Assembly: GCA_013397075.1 (NCBI GenBank)
Contig: VWZS01000638.1
Location: 1,770,125-1,834,124 of the forward strand
Direction: 5' to 3'
DNA length: 64,000 bases
From: Rhabdornis inornatus
Lineage: Eukaryota > Chordata > Aves > Passeriformes > Rhabdornithidae
Part shown: one piece after another, positions 22,198 to 34,689 of the stretch
Numbering within the stretch: the stretch's first letter is position 1
How the letters are laid out: each line of letters opens with the position of its first letter
Translations under genes and position numbers: made by a program
The notes under the pieces: generated by a model
Told to the model about the DNA's origin: nothing
The model's database searches: none
Seen by the model: the letters and a program-made list of their open reading frames with translations, nothing else

Positions 22198-22952
22198 GTA
22201 TGTGGTCTGTCAGATCTGGAGAATGTTCATGTGGAAACCCCCATGAAGCAGTGTGGACCTAAGCTTATGTCCACCACAGAACATCCCAGAACTTCCCACT
22301 GACTCTGGCAATTCTGGGCCATGCCCTGAAACATGCCAGTCACTAAAACACAGCATCCCCTCAGTGGCTGCTCTGTGTCATGAGACACGGTGTGAACACA
22401 CCAGTGAAGAAAAGGAAAATCTTGCCCTTGATTTTAAATAGCCACAAGGATATAGATTGCAGCAGCAGCAGCATTCAACTAACAGTCTCAACTAGGAAAA
22501 AAGCTGTCTTTGCCCAGGCAGAAATGTCAACTTGTTTCTTTTTCCTTTCAGCTCTTGGATCAATAAATCCTTTCAGACTAGGAAAATTACCATCTGAAAT
22601 AATGAATCCTTGAATGGAGAAGAGGGACAGACTCTCTTCACTGAGGTAACTGCTACAGAGGTAGGCCTTTTCTTGTGGGCTCACCATTTATTGAGAAATT
22701 TTGTCATTTCCCCTTGATGCTGGGGCCTGAAGTTGAATCCATCTTTTTTGTTTCGTTTTTCCATGCTAGTTTAGAAAGATTTATTTGTCCAAGCAATGTT
22801 TTTTGTCCCTTCAATTCACCTGCACAGATACCTCTTTAATGGTGACCCATCACTGTGGGGCAAAAATTCCACCTCTAATTCTTGAAAAATACTCATTTCA
22901 CTACCACCAAAAGAGAAATTGAGGACTCACATATTTTAGGGAATAGAAAACG

Positions 22953-22989
22953 ATTCAAGAAACAAGTAAACCATTCAAGAAACAAGTAA
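22953..22989. repeat. Tandem duplication, 20-bp period
   Basis: The word ATTCAAGAAACAAGTAA occurs at 22,953-22,969 and again at 22,973-22,989 without mismatch, a small recent duplication. Confidence 0.9.
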
Positions 22990-23639
22990 GAAATAATTGT
23001 TCAACTTTTTTTTTAGGAAGCATACAGAACAGTCTTTAGTGAAATAAATGATGAATACTTGCTGAAAATTGAGCTTAAAATTTTCATGAGCTGTTTTCAG
23101 CCCTGTTACCAAGTTTTTGTATTTTCTCAGAAATGTAGTCGTTTTCTCTCTTCCTCTCTCTCTCCTTTTCTTAAAAAAATAGCTTTTTTTAGTAAAGACA
23201 ATCAGTGAATTTTTAATTCAAAGCCATTAGACAATCAAGGATGCCGTCCACCTCCTACAAACAGAAATTGTGTCTTCACTTTGTTGCCCTCATCCCTCCC
23301 AAGACTGACTTTACCACATGAAACCTTCTCTTTTTGAAGTTTCTCTTGTCTCTTAGAAGGAGAAGATCCTTTCTCCTCCATCCGTTGTAGTGCTGGCTCT
23401 TTCCTGTGTGAGATCACTTTGAGTAATTAATTTCTAAAAAGCCCGTGCCTGTATTTGCATAGTAAACACACACACTGCATCAGAAATCTCCTTTCAGTAC
23501 ATTCTGCTAAGCTTAAATAAAAGTCTTGATTTTGGAAACATTAGACAGGACATTGTAAATCACCACCTTTGAAGGCATAAGTCAATGCCTTCCTTTTGCT
23601 AAGTACACTTGTAAAAATGCACACGGACATTTTTCCAGA

Positions 23640-23990
23640 ACTTTGAACAATTTGTTCTCCCAGTTAGACGAAAAATGGTTTGCATACACCTGTATGGAAA
23701 GTGATATCTAATCTTTTATGTTTGCAATTGGAGAGTGCTCAGGTCAATCAACATGCAATAGAAGGTAGTGGTAACTCTTATTTTCTATTTAATTTTACAG
23801 TCAAGGTTGAGTATTTGTTTTTGAAAGATTGGCGGAGTTGGTTGGCAGTGCCAGGGAATCGGACTCTTTTTATCTTCAGTGTGCTTGTTATGAGGAGGAG
23901 GCAGGTGCAAGGCAAGCGTTCTAACACCGTCGGCAGCAATAATCCCCACCTGAGCACTGCCTGGCCACCTGCTCTCCAGGCTCAGAGATA
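23640..23990. promoter_or_regulatory. Candidate conserved element around an old SINE
   Basis: The block holds CpGs at GACG, GGCGG, TCGG, AGCG and CCGTCGG, a TTTGCAT octamer-like core, and GGTCAATCAA. It surrounds and includes the tRNA-derived SINE remnant described separately. The retention of tRNA-like boxes and CpGs in an otherwise decayed repeat suggests selection. This is inference from texture. Confidence 0.45.
23826..23940 (-). mobile_element. Ancient tRNA-derived SINE remnant, possibly exapted
   Basis: On the minus strand the block begins GGTGTTAGAACGCTTGCC followed by TTGCACCTG, which resembles the A-box and anticodon region of tRNA-derived SINE heads. About 45 nt further on, GAGTCCGATTCCC (plus coordinates 23,854-23,866) resembles the RNA polymerase III B-box, followed by ACTCCGCCAATC. 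Spacing and order are those of a tRNA head. Amniote SINEs of this kind (AmnSINE, LF-SINE and related families) are known to have been recruited as enhancers. The exact family cannot be settled without a library search, and the tRNA fold itself is no longer intact. Confidence 0.4.
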
Positions 23991-24903
23991 ACCCAGGCTC
24001 TAAGTTAGTGCACTTCTAAGTCTTTGCTAAGTAAAGACTCATAAAAGACTCAAATTACGCTAACATCAGTGGCTATGACAGCATATCAGTATTTGATCAC
24101 TGACAGTGATTTCTTCCGGATTCATCCCAAGGCATGCAGCACAATCTGAAATGGCTTAATACAACATAAATGCACCTGTGGTTTATGGAGAGCTTGTTCA
24201 AAGCCTTGCTGAAGATGGCATCTAACTTCCTGATAACCTTCATGCCACCAGCCACACAGCTTGTTATTAGAGCCAAGGCATCCTCAAAGCTACTGAATGC
24301 TATGCTTGTTTTTCAGTCAGTAGCTAAAATCTATTAACTTCTCATGCAGAGATTTTCTCTCAATTTACAATAGGATTTATCATTGTTATGGGAAATTACT
24401 TTCCCCTGCTTAGTGACACATCCATCCTAAAACACACTTTGAGGTGTCTGCCAAGAGGTGCAGCAGACAGGAAAAAGCAGATATGTGCAGAAGCAAGTTT
24501 GTTAGGAGGTAATGCAATTTCTTCTATGTTGGGTTGAAAAAAGAGAAAAAAGAAAAGAGAGATGAGGCTTGGCTTCATTTTTCTGCTATCTAAATAGAGT
24601 CATTTATAGCCTGTAAATTACAACTGTCTGCATGGTGAACATTCCTTGCTCCCCAGTCCTGATACAACAACGTTCCTTCCCACTGATTGAACTACCAGGT
24701 TTTCTTTTCCTGAAAGATTTTAAAGCTGCACATTACAGAGGTGGCACAAAACACACCGAGGAAACCATCTGCAGCAGGGAAGCCCTGCAGAAACAGAGCT
24801 TAACTACCTGTTTTGTTTATTCCTTTCAAAAAAAAATGCTACATGCCATTAAGAGACTGGCCAGCTAAAAATCCCTGTTTACATCACTCTTGCTTTCCTG
24901 CAG

Positions 24904-24967
24904 GGCAGACATCCCTGGGCTGAGGTGACAATGGGTGAGCAGTGCCAGAGCTCACTGAGGAATTGAG
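24904..24967 (+). other. Candidate short exon, plus strand
   Basis: An excellent 3' splice site (CACTCTTGCTTTCCTGCAG) ends at 24,903. Donors GTGAGC at about 24,935 and GAG|GTGAGA at 24,967/24,968 follow, giving 31- or 64-bp exons. No long frame is needed, so a non-coding exon is the easier reading. A pseudo-exon is equally possible. Confidence 0.2.
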
Positions 24968-24999
24968 GTGAGAGGATCGGAGGAAGATGTGTGAAGGAA

Positions 25000-26380
25000 T
25001 AAATGCTCAGTAAAAAACCTCATTAGCACATAATAAGAAGCAGAGAAAGTTATTTGAGGTTGATATTACGACTATGCCAGGAGGAAATGAAATAAAAGCA
25101 TTGGCTTCCCCAAGTTTTCAGGGGAGAAACTCATCCATCATGTGATGGGCATGATAAAAATGAGACAATAAAGGAACTAGTCATTGCTGACTCTTGACAT
25201 GGACCCAGCTCAACAAACCCACAGCAAAAGTATAGCCCAAACCATCAAATTTCCCCTCACCCTCTCCCCCACTTTAGGAAACTGCTAAAATTCACAGCCT
25301 GCTCTCTGAACTGCAGATGAAGCAGGGAGTTACCAGTACCATCTTTCACAGTGCTGTTGGCTTCTTCTTTGATATGGTCCGGGATGAGCTGTATCATTGT
25401 CACCACAGTGCACACAGATAGGGAATGGAGAGGTTGGATGAAATGGGGAAAAAATGGAGGGGAGAAAATGAAGCTACCTGGAGAAAATTAATGACAGGTA
25501 TTTACTGCTGGTGAAAGATGGACTAGCACAAAATTGTGAAACTCTTTCACTCCAGATTATGCAGAAATATTCTTAACCTTTAAATGTTTTATGGTTTGGT
25601 GGTTTTTGGTTTTTTTTGTTTTTTATTTTTTAATAAAAGCATTATTTATTTCACTCTTTCAAGCAAGGGGAAAAAGTAAAATAAAATTAAAAATTAAAAC
25701 CAAAGAAATCAACAACTCTTCTGCCAACAAGGTTTTAAGACTTTTTGATGCTATCCTCACTACCTTTAAGCCCTTCAAACCTCACAAAAATTTTAGAAAT
25801 ACCTTAACAAGTCCACCTGAAAAGCCCCATCAAAAAAACAAAGTCATGGTCTCATGTATTCTAGGAGCTCTAGAAACTATAATTTGTAAACTCTGTAAAT
25901 GTTGTTGTTCAGCATACTACGTGTCTTCAGCTTATTGACTTTGTGTTCCTTTTTTTCAGGGCTTGTCTTTCATTGTGTTCATACATGACACCTTTTCAAA
26001 ACAAGTGCTGCCAATGGCTGACTGAGGATATGTAGTCAGGCGATAAGAGTACAGGAAACTGCAGCAACATGGTAACTTTCATCATTCTTTAACGTGGAAT
26101 AGGCCAATAATATTTTAGCATATTCAGGAAGAAGAAGAAAATAGTAAACAGCACACAGAGAACTGTTCTACACTCTGAATGAAGAGAGCACAGTTACTTC
26201 ATGCTGGATTTATTTCAGCACAGCATAACAGTTTACCACAAAATGGTTTAGATGGAATTCCCAGGTGACTTGTTGTGTATTTAAATACTGCCTGCCTAGG
26301 ATTTAAATAAACAGCTTTTATATTAATTAGAAACAAATCCTCTCAATTGGAAGGTATTAACTGTTTCTAAATTGCACAGA
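25000..26380. other. Non-coding stretch with T-rich tract
   Basis: T-rich low complexity at 25,595-25,634. A polypyrimidine 3' splice-site look-alike ends at 25,959 with only a weak donor (ATG|GTAACT) near 26,070. Nothing else was recognised. Confidence 0.45.
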
Positions 26381-26389
26381 CAACACTTA

Positions 26390-26720
26390 CTCAGACTTTG
26401 ATTCAGTTACATGCTTTTAAACTTGCCAGCCACTCGTAGTCTATTATGCTATAACCACAGTTTACAGCAGCGCAATAAAATATTGATTCAACTGTTTTAA
26501 CCTTTCATCGATCGGCGTAACATGTAATTAAGTCCTAGGAGCAAGCGAGCAGCTCATTGCTAGCACATCAGCCTAGGTACATATTTACAGCCTGAGCCTA
26601 GCAGAATTGTTTTATGCATGTTCTGTAGTAATGCACATGCCAATTATCTCTTTGCTGGTTTCTGATTACAGTTTAATCAAAGACACTCCACACCGCCCAA
26701 GTAGGACCTGAATATAGACT
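26390..26720. promoter_or_regulatory. Strong candidate conserved non-coding element
   Basis: A 330-bp block, free of repeats and of open frames, packed with developmental-factor words: CATCGATCGGCGTAAC with four CpGs, TGTAATTAAG, TTTTATGCATG, CCAATTATC, CTGATTAC and TTAATCAAAG (a TCF/LEF-type ATCAAAG). CpGs survive in an otherwise very AT-rich neighbourhood. Together these are the hallmarks of deeply conserved vertebrate enhancers near developmental regulators. Conservation has not been measured here. Confidence 0.5.
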
Positions 26721-27442
26721 GCCAGGCTCTTCATTGACCAAGTACATTGATTTCACCAGCTGAGAACCTGACCCAGATGCTTTGTACTACACTCATTGCA
26801 AAATCCCTGTAAATGGGCCTCTGGCTCCCAGGAAGCACAGGAGTTGTTAGCTCCCCCTGATTCCAGGAGTGCAAACTCCCTCTGAAGGCAGAGCAAAGCT
26901 TCTTGCTTGAATTCACTGGGTTAGTTAGTAGCTCTTAAGCTTTTAGAGCGTCAGAATCATCCCTCTGCATAAGATAACTGCCTTGTCTGGCTCCTGGGAA
27001 CAATCTTCTGTATTTCTCAGCTTTGACCCCATTAGGTAAATCCATGTGGACTTTTTTTTCTGTCTGACTAGCTGAAAAAAGATGTTTTTTCTGTTGGTTT
27101 ACCTCACACCATTTAAAAAAGCTAAACAGATTCTCAAAATGTTTGTGATCAGATTGAATAGGCCACATTAATCCTTTGTGCTTGCAGCCTGTTTTTCATT
27201 AATTAGTGGAAACCCAACCTGACAATATTCAATATCACAGTTTCCAGACTAAGAGTGCATTACTGAGATAAATGGAGTAGAAGGAAAATGTCAGTTAGTG
27301 GCACTATCATCCTCCTGTACAATAGCATTTTGTTTGTTTGTTTTAATATATATCTGATAGTGGCAGAAAATACTTTTTTCCCCAGGGACTACGACATTTC
27401 AATAAATTCATGCAAATAAAATATACAGGCAAAGAAAGGTGG

Positions 27443-27537
27443 TTATTCAGCTCTTTTGGAAATCTCCATAATCTTGTACAACAAATCTCCTCTCTTTTGG
27501 GTATCCTCACAGATTTGTTGAACTCTGCTCCAGCCAG
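27443..27537 (-). other. Candidate terminal exon, minus strand
   Basis: A good 3' splice site (CACCTTTACCTCTCACAG) ends at 27,538. The frame entered after two bases stays open for about 31 codons to a TAA at 27,443-27,445; the peptide is helical-looking and charged (it includes QQICEDTQKRGDLLYK). Its entry phase fits the phase-1 exit of the candidate exon at 30,526-30,657. The product is unknown, and support is only splice consensus and composition. Confidence 0.22.
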
Positions 27538-27549
27538 CTGTGAGAGGTA

Positions 27550-28860
27550 AAGGTGACCATGGCGAGAATATCACTTTTTCTAGATCTTTTCCCTTTCGAA
27601 AATAAACACACTGGCAAGAAATGTTAGAATTCTTTAAAATGGCTCCAGGTGGAAAAGAAACCAAAAACCAACAACTTTCAAGAGAGGAGCAAGTATTAAA
27701 AAAAACCCCAAACTAACTAACAAACAAACAAATCCAACAAAACACAGCTGAAGTCAGCCTGAATTCCTTTGTAACCTTCCTCCCTTGCTATGGAAGAGTG
27801 AAAGTTTTGCTTGAAAACCAAATCCCTGTGGATTTGCAGCTAATATTCCCTGTAAACGGTGATCAAAGAGAAGGCTGTGGTTCTGAGCAGACCACAGAAA
27901 TGATAGCCAGGGGCTTTGGTCTGTCAGCAAGGCTGACACCCTGCCCTGGCGGTGCTGCACAACACCACCTCCATTGCTCCCAGTGCTTCAGGAACACCTG
28001 ACTTCTTGTGCCACATGAGTCAGCCTGACAGCCAGCACTCTTCTCATCCTGTTTATTCCCTTGCAACTGGAAAATAAGCCACTGTTTCTCTTTCGCAGGG
28101 ATCCATTTCCCCATTAGCCATATTTTCCTGGGCTCTCGCATAACTTCTGGACACAGTTTTTCTCACTGTTGTGACAAGCACTGCGCTTTGTACCCCATAC
28201 TTATTCCTGTCATACAGCTCTTTTATAAAGCAGAATTTACCTTATTTTTTTACTGGCTGTATAGGAGTATGTCCCAGCCCACTTGACCAAGTCATCTTTA
28301 TTTATTTAAGAAAAAATCTCCATGCTCTAAATGAGTCATATTGCAATCAGCGTGTCTGAACTTCAATTACAACTTAAATATTTAACAGCTGCAAGGGGGT
28401 TGCCTCTGGAAATCTCTACAGAGTCTTTACTCTCCTAGTTTTGTTTGATGAGTCCTATGAACACACTAATCCAAACTCTAGGCAAATTCTGTGGCCAGAC
28501 CCCATTGCTAATGGAAAACTGGAAGCATCCATGGAGAACCACTAATTTGTGTCCCCTAGCAGCCTGGCCTATATGAAATGAGATGAAATAGTGGCTTTTA
28601 AAGCTATTGCAGAAAACACTAGGAGTGAATTTCTCAGGCTGACAACAAACTCCATTTTGCTGTCATCCTCCTTAGTGGAACATTCTTGAAAGACGTGATG
28701 CCCCACAAAAGGTCAAAGGAACCTGGTGCTGTCCCAGCAGGCCAGTAAAAGGCTTGCATCTGCATTTTCCTCACCCCTCTTTAGATCCTCTGTTGGTAAT
28801 AGTACAGTTGAGATTAAGTTTCAGGCTTTATTCTAGTAAGAAAGACTCATCGCTGTTTCT
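27550..28860. other. Non-coding stretch with A/C-rich tract
   Basis: Low-complexity AAC/AAAC sequence at 27,695-27,745. Otherwise unique sequence, with no gene or repeat recognised. Confidence 0.45.
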
Positions 28861-28867
28861 CTTCTAG

Positions 28868-29187
28868 CCAAGTAGACAAGTTCAAAAATTGAGACCCGGA
28901 GCCAGCTTAATCATGCATTGCTTCCTACAGAGCAGGTCTAAAAAGGAGGAATATAAAAGAACCTCAACATATCCATATCCATGGATCAAACTTCAGGCAA
29001 ACCAGCAAGGCAGAAATACTTTGCTTGGCAAGCTTTGCTCTCAGCCATATCTAATGAAAGAATGTCTTATCTTGTATACTTCTGCTGATCCCAGCTACTG
29101 CATTATCACACAAGAGGCACAAATTTTCATGCAGGGCTTGACTTTCAGGATCATGAAATATTCACCCACTAGAAACTGTCCTGAGAG
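28868..29187 (+). other. Candidate exon with 106-codon open frame, plus strand
   Basis: A good 3' splice site (GCTGTTTCTCTTCTAG) ends at 28,867 and an AGAG|GTATGT donor begins at 29,188. Frame 0 is open across all 320 bp and beyond to 29,266. The translation has no recognisable domain and an ordinary, slightly Cys- and Tyr-rich composition. Open frames of this length are expected by chance in 64 kb, so the splice pair is the only real support. Confidence 0.18.
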
Positions 29188-29269
29188 GTATGTAACTAGA
29201 CTTACCCTGCATTTTCAAATTACATGCTTTCTTATTAGGCAATACAGACCCTGTCAACAAAACTGAGTT

Positions 29270-30520
29270 TACCGATCTTTTTTGTTTTACTAAGAACAGC
29301 GAAAGAAGTCGTTTTGATAATGTCAAAATATTTTGTTTCAGTAAGGTTGTTCCAAAACATAAAGAAGTGCTATTTTTTCACATATACACACAGAAATGAA
29401 AAAGTAACTCAAAAGGAATTAATTTCTGATTTGTGAGTTCCCCTAAACCTAGGCATGATCTCAATGTCCCCTCTTGGCTATGTTATGACACAGACAAAGT
29501 AATATAATGATGTTTAGCTACTGTCATCAAGTCAACACCACTGCTTTAAATTCAGATAGAAACTGAATCTGATTCACCACAAAGTCTACTGTGTGTGTTA
29601 TCTCAGGGCTCTTTCTGGGACAGGAAAGTGTCAGTCCTGCACAGCCCTGGCTGGAGGACTCAGAGCATGTCAGCTGAAGGAGTGGGATCAAAACGACAAT
29701 CAGAAGGGTGACAGGTCTTGCTGGGCTGACAGGCAGGGCGTGCATGTGGAGTGAGCACATACATGTGTACTCTGTTGCCCCTAAACTCCCTGCTGGCCCT
29801 TTTCTTGTGAGCCAGCGGGGCACCAAGCCCGCTGAGAGGACTGACTTGTGCAATTTCAATGCCCTTTAGTGATGCACAAGAACAGAGACGACAGGAAAAC
29901 AGAGGGGACGGGGCATTGCAAGGCTGCTGCTTATTTGCATAGCCGTGAAGCCCATGATTTGCCCCCACCATGTGATTCAGGGACCAGCAATTACAGATAC
30001 TTATACTGATAATTCTTTATAGCAAATATTCTAAGGAGACCTCTTTTCAGAGACTGACACATTCTAATTACAAAACAAAGCCACAGATGCCTTCAAAGTC
30101 TTGCTTAGAATCATAGAAATCCCATTGCAGGCATTAGGCAGGGTGAACAACAATATGTCATCCCAGACCCTTCCTACCCCCCTATTACTCTTGCAGATCT
30201 TTGTGGGGACCAAAGTGGTAGTAACCAGCCTATGGTTACCTGGAGGTTTACCTCAAAAGCAGGGCAATCAGTAAGCTAAAATATTCCCCTGTTCTCAGTG
30301 ACAGCCAGCAGACAGAGGTAACGCAGAAATCTGAGATGGGCCAGTTTCCCCAGTGACCCAAATTCCTGAAGTTTTGCTTCCTTCCACCACAAAATGTTCC
30401 CAAGGCTACCATTTGAGAAAGATGGTGGAATACCCAAATGTCCTGTTCCCTCCCTCCCTCCCCAGATTATTCTAGATGTCCATATCCAAAACCTTAACAG
30501 CTTTGTGGCAATTAACAGTA
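29270..30520. other. Non-coding stretch
   Basis: No gene or clear transposon was seen. The short word GAATCATAGAA at 30,107 resembles the start of a reverse-oriented CR1 tail, but the similarity does not continue. A C-rich tract at 30,448 is listed separately. Confidence 0.45.
30448..30463 (-). other. G-quadruplex / i-motif tract
   Basis: Four C3-4 runs separated by single T give a perfect short-loop quadruplex motif on the minus strand and an i-motif candidate on the plus strand. Confidence 0.75.
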
Positions 30521-30525
30521 GATAC

Positions 30526-30657
30526 CAAAATGCATCTCTTGATACATTTCATACTCAAAAGTGGCATTAAAAATTTTCTCCAAGTTTAATCTTGCAAAGG
30601 AGCTGTGCGAAAGTACATCATTATTTTCTGAAGAAGTTAAGAAATACCCATCTTGCT
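30526..30657 (-). other. Candidate exon, minus strand
   Basis: Read leftward, a 3' splice site (TGATTTATTTGTGTACATTAG) ends at 30,658 and a donor TTG|GTATCT follows 30,526. The 132 bp have one open frame, entered after two bases and left in phase 1. The 43-codon peptide is acidic then helical (it includes EQDGYFLTSSENND and LNLEKIFNATFEYEMYQEM) and looks protein-like, but it matches no family I recognise. It may belong to the same leftward transcript as 27,443-27,537. Confidence 0.27.
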
Positions 30658-30779
30658 CTAATGTACACAAATAAATCAACACACAGATATATACCAAAAT
30701 TAAGTGACACCAAAATATAATGAGCATGTGCTTATGTTGACTGTTTTGCTTGTAAAGATATTTTAACTTCATTTAGAAA

Positions 30780-33700
30780 TGCCTTCCTCTCTCTTTATGG
30801 ATACACATATGTGGAATGTTCAGAAAGAAATCCCAGTTTGCAGCACCCAGTTTGCAAAGGGAGTTTTTGGGAAGTAGACTTCAGAGTCCATATTCTTCTT
30901 ATGAGTCACTTTATCCACTGCAGAATCATGCAACGAAAAGATTTTTTTTTAGGTAAAGCACAATGAAAACTACCTCTTTGCTTAAGTAAAACAGGAGTGA
31001 AATGAAGAATCTGACCCATTCCTCTAATTTTACAGGCTCAATAGTAATCTAGCTATGCTATTCATTTAGAGAAACCATTAATTTTGCTATGTGGCTGAAA
31101 TTAGGAGGCTTCAGCTTTCTTTCTCTCACTTTCCTCCCCTCTTTTTGCTCTTTGTCTATGCACCTGTTTGCACCACTTTACCATCCCATTTGAAAAACTT
31201 TGGGTAATCCTCTGGCACTAACCCTGGTGTGATAATACTCCTGTTATTCAGCAGCATAATTACAAAGGACAACACAGATAAAACACGTCTTTCACTTCTG
31301 CTGTGAATATGCCAGTTTTGCTAGTCTTCAAGGTGAATGATTTCTAAAACCTTCTGTATTTAATGTTAATCTAAACTCTTCACACAATGAAACTTCCAAC
31401 ACTTTAGGGAAAAATGGTTACTTTTGATACATCAAAGTGAATGCTAATGGTCAAAACTTTTACAGCAGCTTTTTTAGCAGCAGTCCCTTCTCCAAAACAC
31501 TTCATCAACCTTGAACAGATCTGCTGAGGGACAGCTCAGTATTAGATTTTGCTTTGACAAGGGCAAGCTGCAGCAGAGGGAAGCGAAATGCTGGAACCAG
31601 GCAGCAGACCAGTCACATAGGCAGAAATAATTCCTTTGGCTGCTGCATCACAGCCCTTTGGATCTGGGTAACATCACTAAAAATTATGAATAGAGTGGTG
31701 TTTGCTTTCTTTTGGACGTTGGGACAACTTTAACTAACTTATCTTTCACCTCCAAGAAAGTCTGCTACCCAATTAAAAGCTCAACAACACAAATAAATCT
31801 TGCCTAGTTTCCTAACTCCTATTAGGGAAGAGGAATTCACCATCTTCACATCCCTTTTCCCCTCCTGCTTTGCCCCTCAATGAGGAAGGCAAAGTTTTTC
31901 TTTGTTCTATGTTTCTTAGCAGGTTTGGACTCATTTGGGCTGGAATCCAGTGGGAAGAGTCCTGGTGGCTTGGGTCTCTCCTCATGGATTTCAGACTGAT
32001 AGCCACTCTTGTTAAACCCACAGAAACGTTTTCCTGAATGTCTTATGTAGGTGCAATGGCTGAAACATGACCCAAGAAGAAACCTTACTCAAACAGACGG
32101 GCAACAGGGAGCACGTGGAGAGCTATAAAACAAGATAAATTACCCTGTAGTCTCTTTTCAGCAGCCTAAACAAATCACCAAAGTTTAGAAACAGTTTTTC
32201 TCTGTCACAAGATGGACAAATATTGTTCCCTTATGTTCCTCAGGCATATTGTATTTTTCTCAGACTGCTGAGCTCTTTGGGGCAGGACAGCTGTTTCAGA
32301 GCCATGCTCAGCCCTGGGCCCACATCTGGACATAGTGATGATACAGTGATGACAACAGTAGCAAATTTGACAGATAAGAGGAATAGCAGGTGAGTACACA
32401 TCTACCATGAATCTTTAAAATATTTGTGATTTTTTTTCTGGAACCTTTGCTCAGCCAGAGAGAGTCCCTAAGGACAGTGCTTGCCAGACAAGAGCCAGTC
32501 TACCATAGCCTCCTGTGATGTCTAAGAGAGAAGAATAAAGTTATTGATCAGTGCCTAGAAGAAAGTCAACCAGGTTATGTGGTCCAAGTCAGCAGGGAGA
32601 GCTTTGGGTACTCTCAAGGTCCTCTCCAAACTACTGGATTTTACCTTGCTCCCCTGAAAACTGAATAAGGCCTAAGGAGAAGAGGGTCATCTTCAGTTGG
32701 TTCTTCACAAACTTCTCAACAAACTTTTTATCCAAACTAGGAAAATTGTAACACAAGAACAATAATTAGCCACAATGGCAGCAAAAGAAAAGCTAAAACA
32801 GAGGGAAAGATTACCCTCTCCATCTCTAGATTTTGCTCCTCACAGCCAGTCCCAGAATCTCAGATTGATCTGTAACAACATCCAGCCTAAATCAAACCAT
32901 GAGCAATGAGGAACAGACCTCCATATATTCTTTCTAGCACTTGCAGAAAGGCAGCAATTGTTTCCTAATCCTGTCATTTTCTGCTCAAAGAAGCCACGGG
33001 ATTGAGAAGTTGTTTCAATGTCTGAATCAAAACAGAAACTGTCTGGGTTTGCATCTTAGTGTCCCTGAAAACTTGAAATGCATAAAAACATTATCCCAAA
33101 GAGAGCAGAAATAGCCTGTGTACATATCAAGTCCATGAGGAGCCTTCCAAGGTCAAGAAAAAATAGTATCTTCTGCACAAAAAGGCAAAAAAGAAACCTA
33201 ATGAGTTAATTCTCTGTACACAGGTTCATCAGGTGAAGGATGTCAGTTATTTTGTGGATGGGCATATTTTCAAAGTTTCAATTTAATTAGGATAATTTTC
33301 TAACAGTTTGGCTGTTCATCAGAACCTCATCAGGACAGAAATTGAGCAGAAACCCTTCTAGAACAGACCTGATTGTGAGAGATCTTTCATTTCGTGGCCT
33401 TAGCCAGCTGGAAACACTGTGAATAGCCTCTTCAATGATATTTCAGTCTCCTGCTTTTGGACCCAGATGAAACCAGGAAGTGCTGTGAAACCATAAATAC
33501 CATTAAAAGACAGAGAAGGAGAAAGATTAACCAGATTTTGGCCAAGCTCCAAAGCTCTGCATTTCAGTTTGGGGCAAAGGTTCAGGCTGGTTTTCACAGA
33601 TCAGTTTGTCCACCTCAGTTATTTCCCACTCTTACATGATATAAAGTGCCTTTGTTTATCTTTTACTCCCTCATACACTAAGTGCTGGTCATGTTCCTTA

Positions 33701-34000
33701 TACATCAAGCAATACATGTGCAGAAAGAGAAAGAGGACTGAAAGCATGGCAAGACTCCACAGCTAATTTAGGATCAGAAATAGTAGGCGGGAGAAGCTGA
33801 TTCCAGCTGCAAGGGGTTATATGGAAATATCCCTCTCAATTTTTCAAAGGCTTGTCCCATGTAGCACTGTTGGTCATTAGCTAGAAATAAAAATATGCAT
33901 TGTTAATCAAAAATGAATAGAGAAATTCATTGCATAGGTCAGCAGAGACAAAAAAAAAAAAAAGGGTTTTATTTTGGTTGTTAACAGAGAGAGGTGTCCA
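30780..34000. other. Non-coding stretch, nothing recognised
   Basis: AT-rich unique sequence. An A14 run lies at 33,950-33,963. Minus-strand splice look-alikes around 34,012-34,145 (donor CAG|GTAAGG) enclose no long frame. No clear repeats were seen. Confidence 0.45.
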
Positions 34001-34689
34001 TTCCCCCTTACCTGGTCCTGTGTCCCAAGGGTCAGACACATGGTAGTAGTTGGTAGGAGAAAGGAAGGAGGGCTGTTGACCCCTTAACCTCCTGGGTTTT
34101 AAAATTGCTATTCAAATGCCATTAAACACAAATGTAAGTGGTGTCCTAAGCAGAGATTGGTGTATTCTCTTACATTTGGAAAAACTCTTCTCAGGTGTTA
34201 AACAGCTCCTGCATCCACAGGGTATCTTCAGCACTCAGCCTCAAACTGCAGTGTGGGGTGCTGCCTCAGGATTTGAAATTGTGTTGTAGGATCATCTGAA
34301 TGGGATAAAGCGACTGCTTTAGTGCCCATAGGGCTCCTCTGAAAGCACAGCCACAGATCCCAAACATACCACTTGCCACTGCTGAAACAATACAGACAGG
34401 ACAGACACATCTGGAGCAGAGCAAGACAACATCAAAAAAATGCCAGGTAGAAAGCAGCATATGATTTTCCAGAAATGATTTTCAGACAAATATTTTTACT
34501 TTTCCTTTCAGGGAGAGCGGGGGAAAGGGAGCTGCACGTCCTTTACAAACAGTGCTGGTATTATTCACACTGCCAACCAAACCACTTAAGCTAAAGAACC
34601 TTTGCAGTACCACAAGCGTAATACAAAAAAACAACCAAAAACCACTTACTTCCTTTTTTTCCCCCCTGAGTATTGACATTCTTGTGCAG

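Noticed and set aside
24195..24300. AAGCCTTGCTGAAGATGGCATC stretch, split as AAGCCTTGCTGAAG and ATGGCATC, reminiscent of CR1/L3 LINE fragments
   Set aside because: Only a short word matches what I remember of avian CR1 or L3; not enough to call without a library search.
28868..29266. 125-codon plus-strand frame as a single-exon gene
   Set aside because: No ATG context or domain; kept only as a low-confidence splice-bounded exon.
30107..30135. GAATCATAGAA word resembling a reverse CR1 tail
   Set aside because: Similarity stops after about ten bases, and the following CR1 blocks are absent.
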